Shown in pieces: positions 35,081 through 46,400 of a stretch of DNA of 64,000 nt; within the stretch, counting starts at the first letter, position 1; the number at the start of each line of letters is the position of its first letter. Made by a program: the position numbers and the translations under genes. The stretch spans positions 22,926-86,925 of the forward strand of contig NZ_KZ984458.1 of assembly GCF_003569915.1 (NCBI RefSeq). The letters are read 5' to 3'. The DNA is from Comamonas testosteroni. Lineage in GTDB: Bacteria; Pseudomonadota; Gammaproteobacteria; Burkholderiales; Burkholderiaceae_C. Below the pieces are notes generated by a model. It was not told where the DNA came from and made no database searches. It saw only the letters and a list, made by a program, of their open reading frames with translations.

Positions 35081-35959
35081 ATGAAAATTGATAAGAAAGC
35101 TTCGATGTCAGCAACGGCCAGAACCGCCTCCAGCAAGGCGCGCAGGGCAGTGGACTCGGCGCCGGAGCCTGATCAGCGTCGTCAGCGCGTGCAGGCAGCG
35201 GAGACCTGTCTTGCCGTGCTCAAGGCTCTGGCGACGCTGGGTGGGCGCGCCAGCCTCACGGCCATTGGCGCGGCCGTCGATGAAAGCCCGGCCAAGGTGC
35301 ACCGTTACCTAGCCAGCCTGATGGCCGAAGGCCTGGTGGAGCAGGACCGGGGAGGCGCCCAGTACGCGCTGGGTAGCGAGGCCATCCGTGTGGGGTTGGC
35401 GGCCATGCGGCAAAGCGACCCGATTCGGGTGGCCGAGCCTGCGTTGGTGCATCTGCGCGAGACCTTGCAGGTCACCAGCTTTGTGGCCGTCATGGGCAAT
35501 CTGGGGCCGGTGATCGTGCGTTTTGAAGAGCCCAGCCTGCCCGTCACGGTCAATGTGCGTGTGGGCTCCGTCATGTCCCTGCTTTGGTCAGCCACCGGGC
35601 GGGCCTTTTTTGCGTTCATGGATGACCGTCGCCAGGTCGATGCACTGGGCCAGCAGGAACTGGCGCAGGCCCCCGCGGCCAAGCGCGCCTTGCTCAGCAA
35701 GAACGACCCGCTGGACAAGCTGCGCGCAGACATCAGGGCTGCGGGCTGCGCATCTATCCGCGACACGAACCTGCCCGGCATCAGCGCCGTGGCTGCGCCC
35801 GTGTATGACTACACCGGTCATGTTGTGGCCGTGTTGTGCGCGCTGGGGGCCAGTGGCGGCTTTGACCCTGACCCGAAGGGCGCCATTGCCCGCGCTATCT
35901 GCGCCGAGGCGGCGACCGTCAGCGCCAGTTTGGGCTATCGGGCACCAACCGCGCCATAG
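35081..35959 (+). CDS. IclR family transcriptional regulator
   Basis: 292 residues. A basic N-terminal extension precedes the winged helix (ASLTAIGAAVDESPAKVHRYLASLMAEGLV) and the IclR ligand domain (LLWSATGRAFFAFM, then GCASIRDTNLPGISAVAAPVYD). Divergent from the Bug and P450 genes, with a palindromic region between, so it probably controls them and itself. The ligand is likely the P450 substrate or a product, by inference. Confidence 0.9.
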   Translation: MKIDKKASMSATARTASSKARRAVDSAPEPDQRRQRVQAAETCLAVLKALATLGGRASLTAIGAAVDESPAKVHRYLASLMAEGLVEQDRGGAQYALGSEAIRVGLAAMRQSDPIRVAEPALVHLRETLQVTSFVAVMGNLGPVIVRFEEPSLPVTVNVRVGSVMSLLWSATGRAFFAFMDDRRQVDALGQQELAQAPAAKRALLSKNDPLDKLRADIRAAGCASIRDTNLPGISAVAAPVYDYTGHVVAVLCALGASGGFDPDPKGAIARAICAEAATVSASLGYRAPTAP

Positions 35960-36004
35960 GCCCTGTACGGGCGTGCCAAAAGCGCTCGTGGCAGACTTGC
36001 GCCC

Positions 36005-36643
36005 ATGTCAGAGCCCACCTTACTCGTCGCCGATGATCACCCGCTGTTTCGCGCCGCGCTGATTCAGGTGCTGCACGAAAATTTTCCGCAGTACCGAATC
36101 GTGGAAGCTGCCAGCGCCCAGACCATTGGCACTGCGATGCAGGAGCACCCGGAGATCGAACTGGTGCTGCTGGACCTGACCATGCCCGGCGCGCGCGGGT
36201 TCTCGTCGCTGCTGCATCTGCGCGGCGAATATCCCGAGGTGCCGGTGATAGTCGTTTCCTCCAGAGACGACCCGCGTGTCATTCGGCGAGCCCATCAATT
36301 CGGCGCTGCGGGATTTATTTCCAAATCGGCATCGGCGCAGGACATGCGCACAGGCATGACCATGGTGCTGGAGGGCGACAGCTGGTTCCCCGCCATGGCG
36401 GCCGAACAGTCCGAAGCGGATGCGGCGCTGGCAGCAAAATTGGCCCAGCTCACGCCCCAGCAGTTCCGGGTGCTGCTGTGCCTGGCTGATGGACTGCTCA
36501 ACAAGCAGATTGCACATGAACTGGGGCTGGCCGAGAACACCGTCAAAGTGCATGTGACGGCTGTTCTAAAAAAGCTGGAGTGCTACTCCCGTACGCAGGC
36601 CGCAGTCTTGGTCAAGAGCCTGGAAAACAGTCACGAGACCTGA
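36005..36643 (+). CDS. LuxR/NarL-type response regulator, orphan
   Basis: 212 residues. The receiver domain has D10, D11 and phospho-acceptor D57 (VLLDLTMPG) and a Lys in FISKSAS. The C-terminal LuxR helix-turn-helix is LTPQQFRVLLCLADGLLNKQIAHELGLAENTVKVHVTAVLKKL. No sensor kinase is adjacent; the hybrid kinase at 55210 is a possible partner. It precedes the long regulatory region of the adhesin gene. Confidence 0.9.
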   Translation: MSEPTLLVADDHPLFRAALIQVLHENFPQYRIVEAASAQTIGTAMQEHPEIELVLLDLTMPGARGFSSLLHLRGEYPEVPVIVVSSRDDPRVIRRAHQFGAAGFISKSASAQDMRTGMTMVLEGDSWFPAMAAEQSEADAALAAKLAQLTPQQFRVLLCLADGLLNKQIAHELGLAENTVKVHVTAVLKKLECYSRTQAAVLVKSLENSHET

Positions 36644-37423
36644 TCTGGGCATGTGATGGGTGGGATGAGCCAATCAGACAGTTGTCTTGGTTAGTGTCAA
36701 TCTTGTTGGTTGCTAAATAGCAACTAAATAAAAAAATCGGAAGATTGGCCTGCGAATGATGGTCCGCCCCGAAATGGACTTCTGCATTCCGCTTTTGCAG
36801 TAGCGAGTGCTGAGAATCAATTCATATTTGATAGCTGAAAATCCTTGGTAGATATGGGGTTGGGAGTACTATATGTCTTTCAGGACGATCAATGAGTGTC
36901 ATTAATGCGACGTAATTTCAGTTAGTTGCATCAAAATGTGAAATTTGATTAATGCCGTTTCAACGCCTCTGTATGTGTAAGACAATTGCTCGTATTCATG
37001 TGAGCTGAGATGCTGTTGATCGCTTTCGTACGACTCATGGGTGTTCTGACTTGATTGCTAGAGGGTGACTTGGGCCAGGTGTGATGGCTTGGACATCTTT
37101 CTTCGCAAGTTGCGTGGTAGCTGCCGTAGGCAGTAGCGGCGAACCTAGTTAGCGAGCCTGTCAAAGGGCACGGTTTGGGCAAAGCTTGGACCTTCGCAAT
37201 GTGACGTACTGCACTCAACGGGTCGCCTACCTTGCCTTTGCGGCATGTACGCGCGTCAGCCTCTGCTCATGTGCATGAGTTGGTTGTCGTGGAATTGGGC
37301 GAAAGCAGCGAGCATCCCTTTTTCTGCAACCAAGGTTTTATATGTCTTGTTGCAGGAGCATCGCAGCGCAGGTCTCTGCAGCAAGACGTCTTCGTATCTG
37401 ATCAAAGAAGAAAGTAGACGTCC
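36644..37423. other. 780-base non-coding region upstream of the giant adhesin
   Basis: It is visibly more AT-rich than its surroundings and no convincing ORF is present. It holds a small hairpin GTTGCT/AGCAAC (36708-36723), a weak ATAGCTG-type repeat (36825-36845) and presumably the adhesin promoter with a long leader. No consensus sigma-54 promoter was found by eye. Confidence 0.5.
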
Positions 37424-40400
37424 ATGCAAGTCATTCGCAAGGAAGCAGGTGAGATTCGTGAGGTAAAGGCAGAGGACCTTTCCCTGGATAAGCCATCTGT
37501 TGTTCGCCTGAAGCTGGCCCCGGAAAAGGTAAAGCACTTCGAACGTCGCGGCAATGATCTGGTACTCCTTCTCCAAGATGGCAGCGAGACCGTCGTTAAA
37601 GACTTCTTTGTCGTTTATGACAACGATGGGCGCAATGACCTGCTTTTGGAAGATGACGAGGGCGTCATGTGGTGGGGGCAGTACACCTCGCCCTGGAGCA
37701 ATTTCCACTTTACGGAAATCGAATGGGATGACGCTGCGCTGATTCCTCCATGGCATCACGGTGGCTGGCTTGCCGCTGCCTTGGGCCTCCTGGGTGCTGG
37801 CGTTGCCGCAGGTAGTGGCGGTGGCAGCAGTGGCAGCGTTCCAGGCGGCTCGGGGGGGGACACGGAAGAGGGTGTTACGCCTCCGGTGAAGCCTCCTGTT
37901 CTGGTGACCCCCGAGAATCAGCCCATCGGTGGGCAGATCGAAAACAAGAATCCCTCGGCTGGCACGCCTACCTATAGCAAGGGGTCGGACCCTGAGCATG
38001 GCACGGTCACGCTCAAGCCTGACGGAACTTATCTCTACACGCCTAACCCTGGCTACCACGGCCCAGACTCCTTCACTGTGGTCGTCAAAAACCCAGACGG
38101 AACGACCTCAACTGTCACAGTCAATGTGACGGTGACGCCAGTCAACGATGAACCCGAAGCTCCTGACTACAGCCACAAGACCCCGGAAGACACGCCTGTC
38201 ACAGGCAAGGTGGTGGGCACGGACCCCGATGGCGACCCGCTGACCTATACTGAAGGCACACCGCCCAAGCATGGCACGGTGACGCTCAAGCCCGACGGTA
38301 GCTACGAATATGTGCCCAATAAGAACTGGAGCGGCACCGACACCTTCGAAGTGATCGTGACCGATCCGGATGGCGAGACCACGACCAGCACCATCACGGT
38401 GGTGGTGGATCCGGTCAACGATGCGCCCGAAGCCCCTGATTACAGCCACAAGACCCCGGAAGACACGCCTGTCACGGGCACGGTGGTGGGCACGGACCCC
38501 GATGGCGACCCGCTGACCTATACCGAAGGCACACCGCCCAAGCATGGCACGGTGACGCTCAAGCCTGACGGTAGCTACGAATATGTGCCCAATAAGAACT
38601 GGAGCGGCACCGACACCTTCGAAGTGATCGTGACCGATCCGGATGGCGAGACCACGACCAGCACCATCACGGTGGTGGTGGATCCGGTCAACGATGCGCC
38701 CGAAGCCCCTGATTACAGCCACAAGACCCCGGAAGACACGCCCGTCACGGGCACGGTGGTGGGCACGGACCCCGATGGCGACCCGCTGACCTATACCGAA
38801 GGCACACCGCCCAAGCATGGCACGGTGACGCTCAAGCCCGACGGTAGCTACGAATATGTGCCCAATAAAAACTGGAGCGGCACCGACACCTTCGAAGTGA
38901 TCGTGACCGATCCGGATGGCGAGACCACGACCAGCACCATCACGGTGATTGTGACCCCTGAGCAAGATCCTCCCGTGGCCAGCCCTGACCAAGACAGTGG
39001 GCCTGAAGGTGCGCCGGTGCATGGCAATCTCGTCACTAATGACCTAGATCCTGATGGAGATCTGCTGACAGTGACCGAGATCACGGTGGATGGCTCCACG
39101 TACAAGATGACTGCTGGCTCCACCGGCAACATCATCATTCCTGGCAAAGGAACGCTGGTCGTCAAAGAGAACGGTGACTATTCCTTCACGCCCAACCCGG
39201 GCTGGTACGGTACGGTGCCCCAGGTGAGCTACACCATCAGTGATGGCAACGGTGGCCAGGACAGCTCAACGCTGGACATCACTGTCACTGGCTCGTCCAC
39301 CAATACGACCGCGACGGTGAACGAGTCGGGCATGAGTAGTGGTTCCACGAATGACGGTTCGAACATCAGCACAGGCAAGGTGCCTGCACCGCCCGTTGGT
39401 TCGGTCATTGTTCCGAGCAGCGGCACTACATCGAACGGCACTTTCGAGGTCAAGAGTGACGGCACATACACCTTCACGCTGACCAAGCCCAGCACCGATG
39501 TTGACGGCGCGCCCGAAACCAACACCTTCACCTACATCACGCGGGATGAAGGCGGCAACGAGGTCACGCACACGGTCACTGTAACCATCACCGACGATGC
39601 ACCTACTGCAACTGATGACAGCAGTACTGTCAGCGAAGGCGGTCTGCTGACCAGTACGGTTGGCGTGTTGGACAATGACAAGTCCGGAGCGGACGGCTGG
39701 AAAAGCGGGGGCGCTGTCGTCGGCGTGGTTGCAGGCAACAGCCAAGGTACGCCCAGCATTGGCGGGGTTGGCACAACCATTACTGGAAAGTACGGTACGC
39801 TGACGCTCAATCCTGATGGCAGCTACACCTACAAAGCGAACGCCGACTCCATCACCACTGACGAGCAGGACATCTTTACGTACACAGTGGAAGATGCCGA
39901 CGGAGACCGCACCACCGCTACGCTGACCATCGATGTCACGAACGTGGGTGTGCCTGGCACCACAACCAATGGCAGTGTGGACGAAGCGGGACTACCTACC
40001 GGGTCGAGCGCTTCCAGCAACAGTGAAGTCAGTAGTGGATCGCTCAATCTGCAGCCAGGTTTTACGGCAGTGGCCAGCAGCGGGACGACTGCCAATGGCA
40101 GCTACGTGGTCAACGCTGACGGTACCTACACCTTCACGCTCACCAGTCGCACAAACGACGGTACGGGCTCGGAAACCAACAGCTTCACCTATACGGCTCA
40201 GGATGCCCAAGGCAACACCGTCACCAACACGGTGCTGATCACCATTGCGGACGATGCGCCTACGGCGCGCGATGACGTCAATACTGTCACGGAAGACACA
40301 GTACTCACTGCCAACGGCAATGTAATCGGCGGCGCTGGCGCAGCCAGTACCGATGTGGCCGATACCCGAGGTGCTGATGGCGCTACGGTCACCGGTGCAC

Positions 40401-43400
40401 AAGCAGGACCTGTGAGCGGCGGCGGCCATGTGCCCGACGGCGGTGTCAGCACCTCCAATGGAGCGCCTATAGTGCTGCAAGGTACCTACGGTACGCTAGT
40501 CATCCATGCAGACGGCAGCTATACCTACACGCTGGACAATAGCAAGCTTGCCACGCAAGGACTGAACGCCGCTGATGTCGTCAACGATGTATTCAGCTAC
40601 ACCCTCACCGATGGCGATGGCGACAAGTCCACCGCCTCTCTGAGAATTGAGGTCAAGGGCTCGGACGATGGTGTCACAGTCTCTGTCCCGACCAACGATA
40701 CGGCCACTACGCCCGATGGCATCAACACCGACCACGTCGTCTTTGAAAGCGGTCTGAACGGCGGTACTTCGCCTAGCTCTGCCAATACAGAGGTTGTCTC
40801 CTCCTTCACGATCGATGCCAAGGACGGCCTGGATCCGAACGTCGCCGTCACGCTCACCTGCGGTGGCCAAACCCTGGAGCTGACCAAGGCAGAGTTGGAA
40901 GCGCTGGGAATCACCCACAAGCAGCTCACCACCCAGTACGGCACGCTGGAACTCACGGGCTATAGCCAGGACCCGATCACCGGCCAGATCACTGTCGACT
41001 ACACCTACACGCTGACCAGCGCACCGAATGTATCTGGCACCGACACACGCGACACCATCACCATCACGGCCAAGGATCGTGACGGGGACACTAACACCGC
41101 CGGCAGTATCAATATCAAGGTCGTCGACGATGCTCCGCAAGCCATTGATCAGGCAGGCGTGACACTGGCCGAAGGCGTCGTGACCGTTGGCAACATCGTC
41201 GGCAGCACTTGGAGCGCGGGCACCAGCAACCTGCTGGGCAACGACAAGCAAGGAGCGGATGGCGCACGCGTGCATCAGGTTGAGTACACCAATGCTGCAG
41301 GCCAGACGGTGACGGCCACCATCACAGCCGGCACGCCCCTGGTTCTTACCACTCAGTACGGTACGCTGACAGTGAACTCTGATGGCTCTTGGAAGTACAT
41401 CAGCAACCCTAATGCTCCGCATCCGGCCAATGGTGACCTGCAAGATGGGTTCCGCTACACGCTGATCGACAATGATGGCGACGTCAGCAATTGGGCGCAG
41501 CAGCCCATCACCGTGACCGACACTGCACCCACGCTGGGTACGCCGGTTAACGGCACGGTGGATGAAGACGATCTTGCCGCTGGCACAGACAGTAGCAAGG
41601 AGTCCTTGAGCGTCAGCGGCTCGCTCGCTGTGACCAAGGGGGCCGACGCCATCGACACCAAACTTAGCGTCGACACTGCACCGGCTGGCTTGACTTCGGG
41701 TGGTGTGCCTATCGTCTATGGCTTGAGCGCTGACGGCCACACGCTGACGGCCTACAAGGGCTCCGTAGCTGTTGGTAATGAAGTGTTCACTGTCACGGTT
41801 ACCGACCCGACCGGAGCCAGTGGATCGCCTGGCTATACCTTCACACTGCAAGGCCAACTGGATCATGCCCCTGGTGGAATGGACAACGACCAGGCACTGA
41901 GCTTCGGCTTTGAAGCCAAGGAGACGGATGCGGCTGATGGCGACAAGGTCAACGGTAGCTTTACCATTACGGTGAAGGATGACATTCCCGTGATCACCCA
42001 GAACACCTCAGGCACGCAAGGCGTGCAGGTGGACGAAACCAACCTGAGCTCCCTGGGCACCGTGGGCACGAGCAATCTCAGTGGCTTGTTCAATGTGAAC
42101 CTGGGCGCCGATGGCGCGGCCAGCAGTGACGCCATCGTCTACGCGCTGGGCCTGAAAGGTGGCGCAAGCGACAACGTGGACAGCGGCCTGAAGGACACAG
42201 TATCCGGCGCGCCTGTGACCCTGAGCATCAGTGGCGACACCATCGCGGGCACCGTCATCATCAATGGCGTCTCGCACACCGTGTTCACGTTGAAGCTGGA
42301 TCCGGCCACTGGCGAGGTCACTCTGACCCAGTTCCGCGCGATGCAGCACGCCGACAAGAACAACTCCGATGACGTGCTGAGCTTCGCAAAGGACGTGATC
42401 AATTTGAGCGTCACCGCCACCGACCGCGATGGTGATGCCGCGAAGAGCACCGTGGACATCGGTGACCGCATCTCGTTCAAGGACGATGGCCCGAGCATCA
42501 CCGGCAATGTCGGCAATGCGCCCGCCGTGGTAGTGGATGAAAGCAATCTGGGTAACGCATCAGCTTCCACCAGTGCCGGCTTTGCTGGCGCCTTCACGCC
42601 GGTCTTTGGCGCTGACGGCGCAGGCTCGTTGAGCTACGCGCTGAGCGTGGGCAACGCAACGTCCGGCTTGGTCGACACAGCCACGGGCCAAGCCATCACG
42701 CTGGTGCTCAACAACGGCGTGATTGAGGGGCGCGTGGGTAGCACCACTACCGTTGCCTTCACCATCAGCGTGGATGGCAACGGCAGCGTTACGCTGACCC
42801 AGTCGCGTGCGCTGAGCCACCCCGACAAGGGCAATTACGACGAGCAGATCGATTTGCTGGCCGATGCCGTGCGGCTGACCGCCACCATCAAGGATGGTGA
42901 CGGCGACTCGGCCTCCAGCACCATTGACATCGGTAACTGTTTCGGCTTCAGGGATGATGGTCCAAACATCGGTACACCCAGTAGCGTGACGGTGAACGAA
43001 AGCGCACTGGCCAACGGCAGTGCGCCCAACAGCGCGGGTCTCACCGTCACGGGCACCTTGGACCTGAAGCTGGGCGCAGACAATGCCAGCCCGACGGTTA
43101 CGCAGGCCGACACGCGCTTCAGTGCCGATCTGAGCACGCTGGAGGGACTCGGCCTGAGGTCAGGTGGTGCCCTCCTGGAATACGTGCTGAGCAGTGACGG
43201 CCACACCTTGACCGCCTACAAGGGCGCAGGACGCGCGGCATCCGATCAGGTCTTCGTCGCCACCATCACCAATCCGGCGTCCAACGCTGGCTATAGCTTC
43301 GTGCTCAAGGCCCCGTTGGACCACGGCGCGGATGCGACTAAGGACCTGCCTTTCGACTTCCTGGTGACCGATGGAGACGGCGACACAGCCGGTTCGACCT

Positions 43401-46400
43401 TCACTGTCACGGTGGTGGATGACCAGCCTGTGACTACGCCGCTGGAGATTACGGTGGGCGAAGACAGCAGCTACGCCACCACGGGAAATAGCTTCAACAC
43501 CAGCGCTGATGCCCAGGTGACGATCGGGACTCACCCGCAGCATGGCTCGGTTGTCGTCGATTCAGCAACTGGCAAGATCAGCTACGAGCCCAATGGTGAC
43601 TACAGTGGCAGCGATAGCTTCACTTATACGGTAACGAACGACGATGGGAGCACTACAACCCGTACCGTCAATGTGACCGTTACGCCGAAGGCTGATGCGC
43701 CCGATATGGATGGGTCCGGCCCTTCCACTGGCGGTAATGTGACCCTGCCAGCCCAAAGTACCTCTGAAGACACACCTGTTTCCCTTGGCCTGAAGGCTCC
43801 GGCTGTAACCGACTCGACGGATCAAAACGAGAGCAGCACGATTACTGCAGGTGATGCGGCGGAGCGTCTGGGCCTGATCACGCTCTCAATCAACTCTTCG
43901 GGCGCGACCAACGGCATCAAGTTGACAGCTGCTGCTGATGGGGCGTCTCCTGCGGTGGACATTACCTATAGCGGGCAGATCACTATTTTGCTGACGGATC
44001 GTCCTTATCCAGCAGACTTGCCTATCTCTGGCAACGTAGTGCGGATGACCTCGGCCCAATTCGAGGCTCTGCAGTTGACGCCTGGTGCAAATCAGCACGA
44101 GAACATCACTGTCACTGTGGTGGGAAGTAGCTATGAAGTCGACGATGGCGGCAACATTGCCACCATTAATGGCGTGCAGGTACCATCTGCTACATCGACT
44201 GCTACTGTTTCCGTTGATGTGCTGGCAGTCACCGACACGCCGACACTTACGCTCACTCAGCCTGGAGCGGCAGCCGATGCGGGAGCGGTCACTCTGACAA
44301 CTGCACCTGCGTCAGGTGGTGTCCCCGCCAAGATCACGGCCGCCATCAACGAAGACGGCACGCTGAAACTCCAGAGTGTGCTGAGCGAAGGTTTCACCGA
44401 CCTCGATGGCACCGAGCGTTTCTGGTACGAAATCACTGGCCTGCCGGAGGGTACGGTCGTGAGTATCAACGGCAAGAATTACACAGCCGGTGCAGACGGC
44501 ACGGTCACGATGACGGCCGCCGACTACATGAGCGTGAGCTCCGCCACGCCCAACCCTAGTTTCTCGATCAAGCCGCCCGCGAACTACTCAAATAGCACCC
44601 CTATTGCAGCCACCATTACGCTCAAGGTGCAGGACCGCGATAGTGACTCCAGCAGCGCTACCCCCGCCATTGAGCAGGTGAGTGTTGAGCTTGAACTGCG
44701 TGTCTATGCTCAGCCCGACAACGTCACACTGACGCCCGCACTGACTACGACCGAAGATACGGCCGTCAAGTTCCTTGCTTCGCTGGGACTCACCGATACT
44801 GATGGCAGTGAAACTATCACTCAGGTGCGCATTGGGGATTTGCCTGCTGGCTGGACTGTGCATGATCACAATGGCAATGCAGTAACAATTCCAGTAGGTG
44901 GACTTTCGTTGACAGTAGGTGGCTCCTACACTCTGGAACAGTTGAAAGAATTCAAGGTAACGCCGGCTGCACATAGTTCAGCGGACGGCAGCTTCAGCGT
45001 GTATGTGACCACCACAGAAACCAGCGCTAACCTGGAGTCTGGTGCCCCAGCATCGAAGGAATGGGAGCATTCCCTGAATGTCACTGTGACACCCGTGGCC
45101 GAAGAAGTCGGCAAGGACAGCGATGGCAATGGCACGACCGACCTGACCATGACTCCAGGTCACAAGTACAACGCTAGTGGCGAGGAGGATAAGTGGTTCT
45201 CTCTCGGCGTTGACGGCGGCTTCAAGCTTGCGGATGGCTGGGCTAACCAGGATGCGGATGAGAAGACTTATGCTCGCTTGACACCTGAACTAATCGATGG
45301 AGATGGTTCTATCGCTGATGCTTCCGGGTCGCAGTTCCGCTACTCCACGAATGGAGTCACCACTGAAGAGGGTGGTGCATGGGTTGTTGTGCCTCTAACG
45401 AACGGATATGCAGATATTCCCGTTGAGTACCTGGAGACATTGCAATTCTTGGCTGCACCGAATTTCTCGGGGCGTTTCAATATCAAGGTTGTAGCCTATA
45501 CCGTTGATACGGATCCGGATACAGGCGCAGAGAGCACCAAGGTGTCGGGTGGCGCCACGCTGGAGAATATCCTCATCAAGCCGGTGGCTGACGAGGTGAC
45601 GTTGGCGCTAAACGGTAGTGCTTCGGGCAAGGAGGACACCCTAATCCCATTGTCTATTAATCCCACCAGCTCAGACCCATCGGAGAGCTTGACTGTCACT
45701 ATCAAGGGTATTCCGGCTGGATCCAAGCTTTTCTATGGCGGGCAGGAGGTTACTGTTTCGGCTGGTGGTGAAGTCTCGATCCCGAATTACAACGCAAGTC
45801 TGGGAGTCAGCATTCAGCCTCCTCCAAACAGCAATGATGACTTCACGCTTAAGGTTTCGGCGAAATCGCTGGATAAACTGACTGCCGATGGAATGCTTTA
45901 TGAGTCCGAATGGATTTCAGCGGAGCTGGATCTCAAGGTGAGCGTCAAGGGGGTTGCAGACGAAGCCGTCGTGACGATCAAGTCCATGCAGACCTATACA
46001 GAAGCTGATCTGGACAGCGGTTCTGCAACAGTGAATCTCAAGGATATGGTGAGTGTGGCATTGCCCGATGGTGATGACGGCTCTGAGAAGCTGACTGTGC
46101 GCGTTACCGGTCTGCCAGACGGTTTCACGCTGAGCGGTGGTACCGTGCTGGAGGGCGGAAGCGGTGAAAACCGTGTGTGGCTGCTGACAGAGGCGCAATT
46201 GGCAACGGTTTATGTCAAGGTCCCTGCGAACTACAGCGGTACTGTGAATTTCACGGTGGCCGGTGTGGCAACTGAAAATGACGGCGATTCGTCTACAGGT
46301 ACGCCAAAGAATGTGTCCTTCACGGTCACTCCGTCGGCTGAAGCTACAGCCTCGACTGCAGGGTCGATCACTGAAGATGTCATTGGTTCATTGAACTTTG

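Noticed and set aside
37232..37417. 61-codon frame just upstream of the adhesin
   Set aside because: No ribosome site, no family resemblance and no terminator or promoter of its own; likely chance.
38141..38959. Regular tandem repeats that might suggest a CRISPR or satellite array
   Set aside because: Units are 273 bases, in frame and protein-coding without unique spacers; they are adhesin modules.
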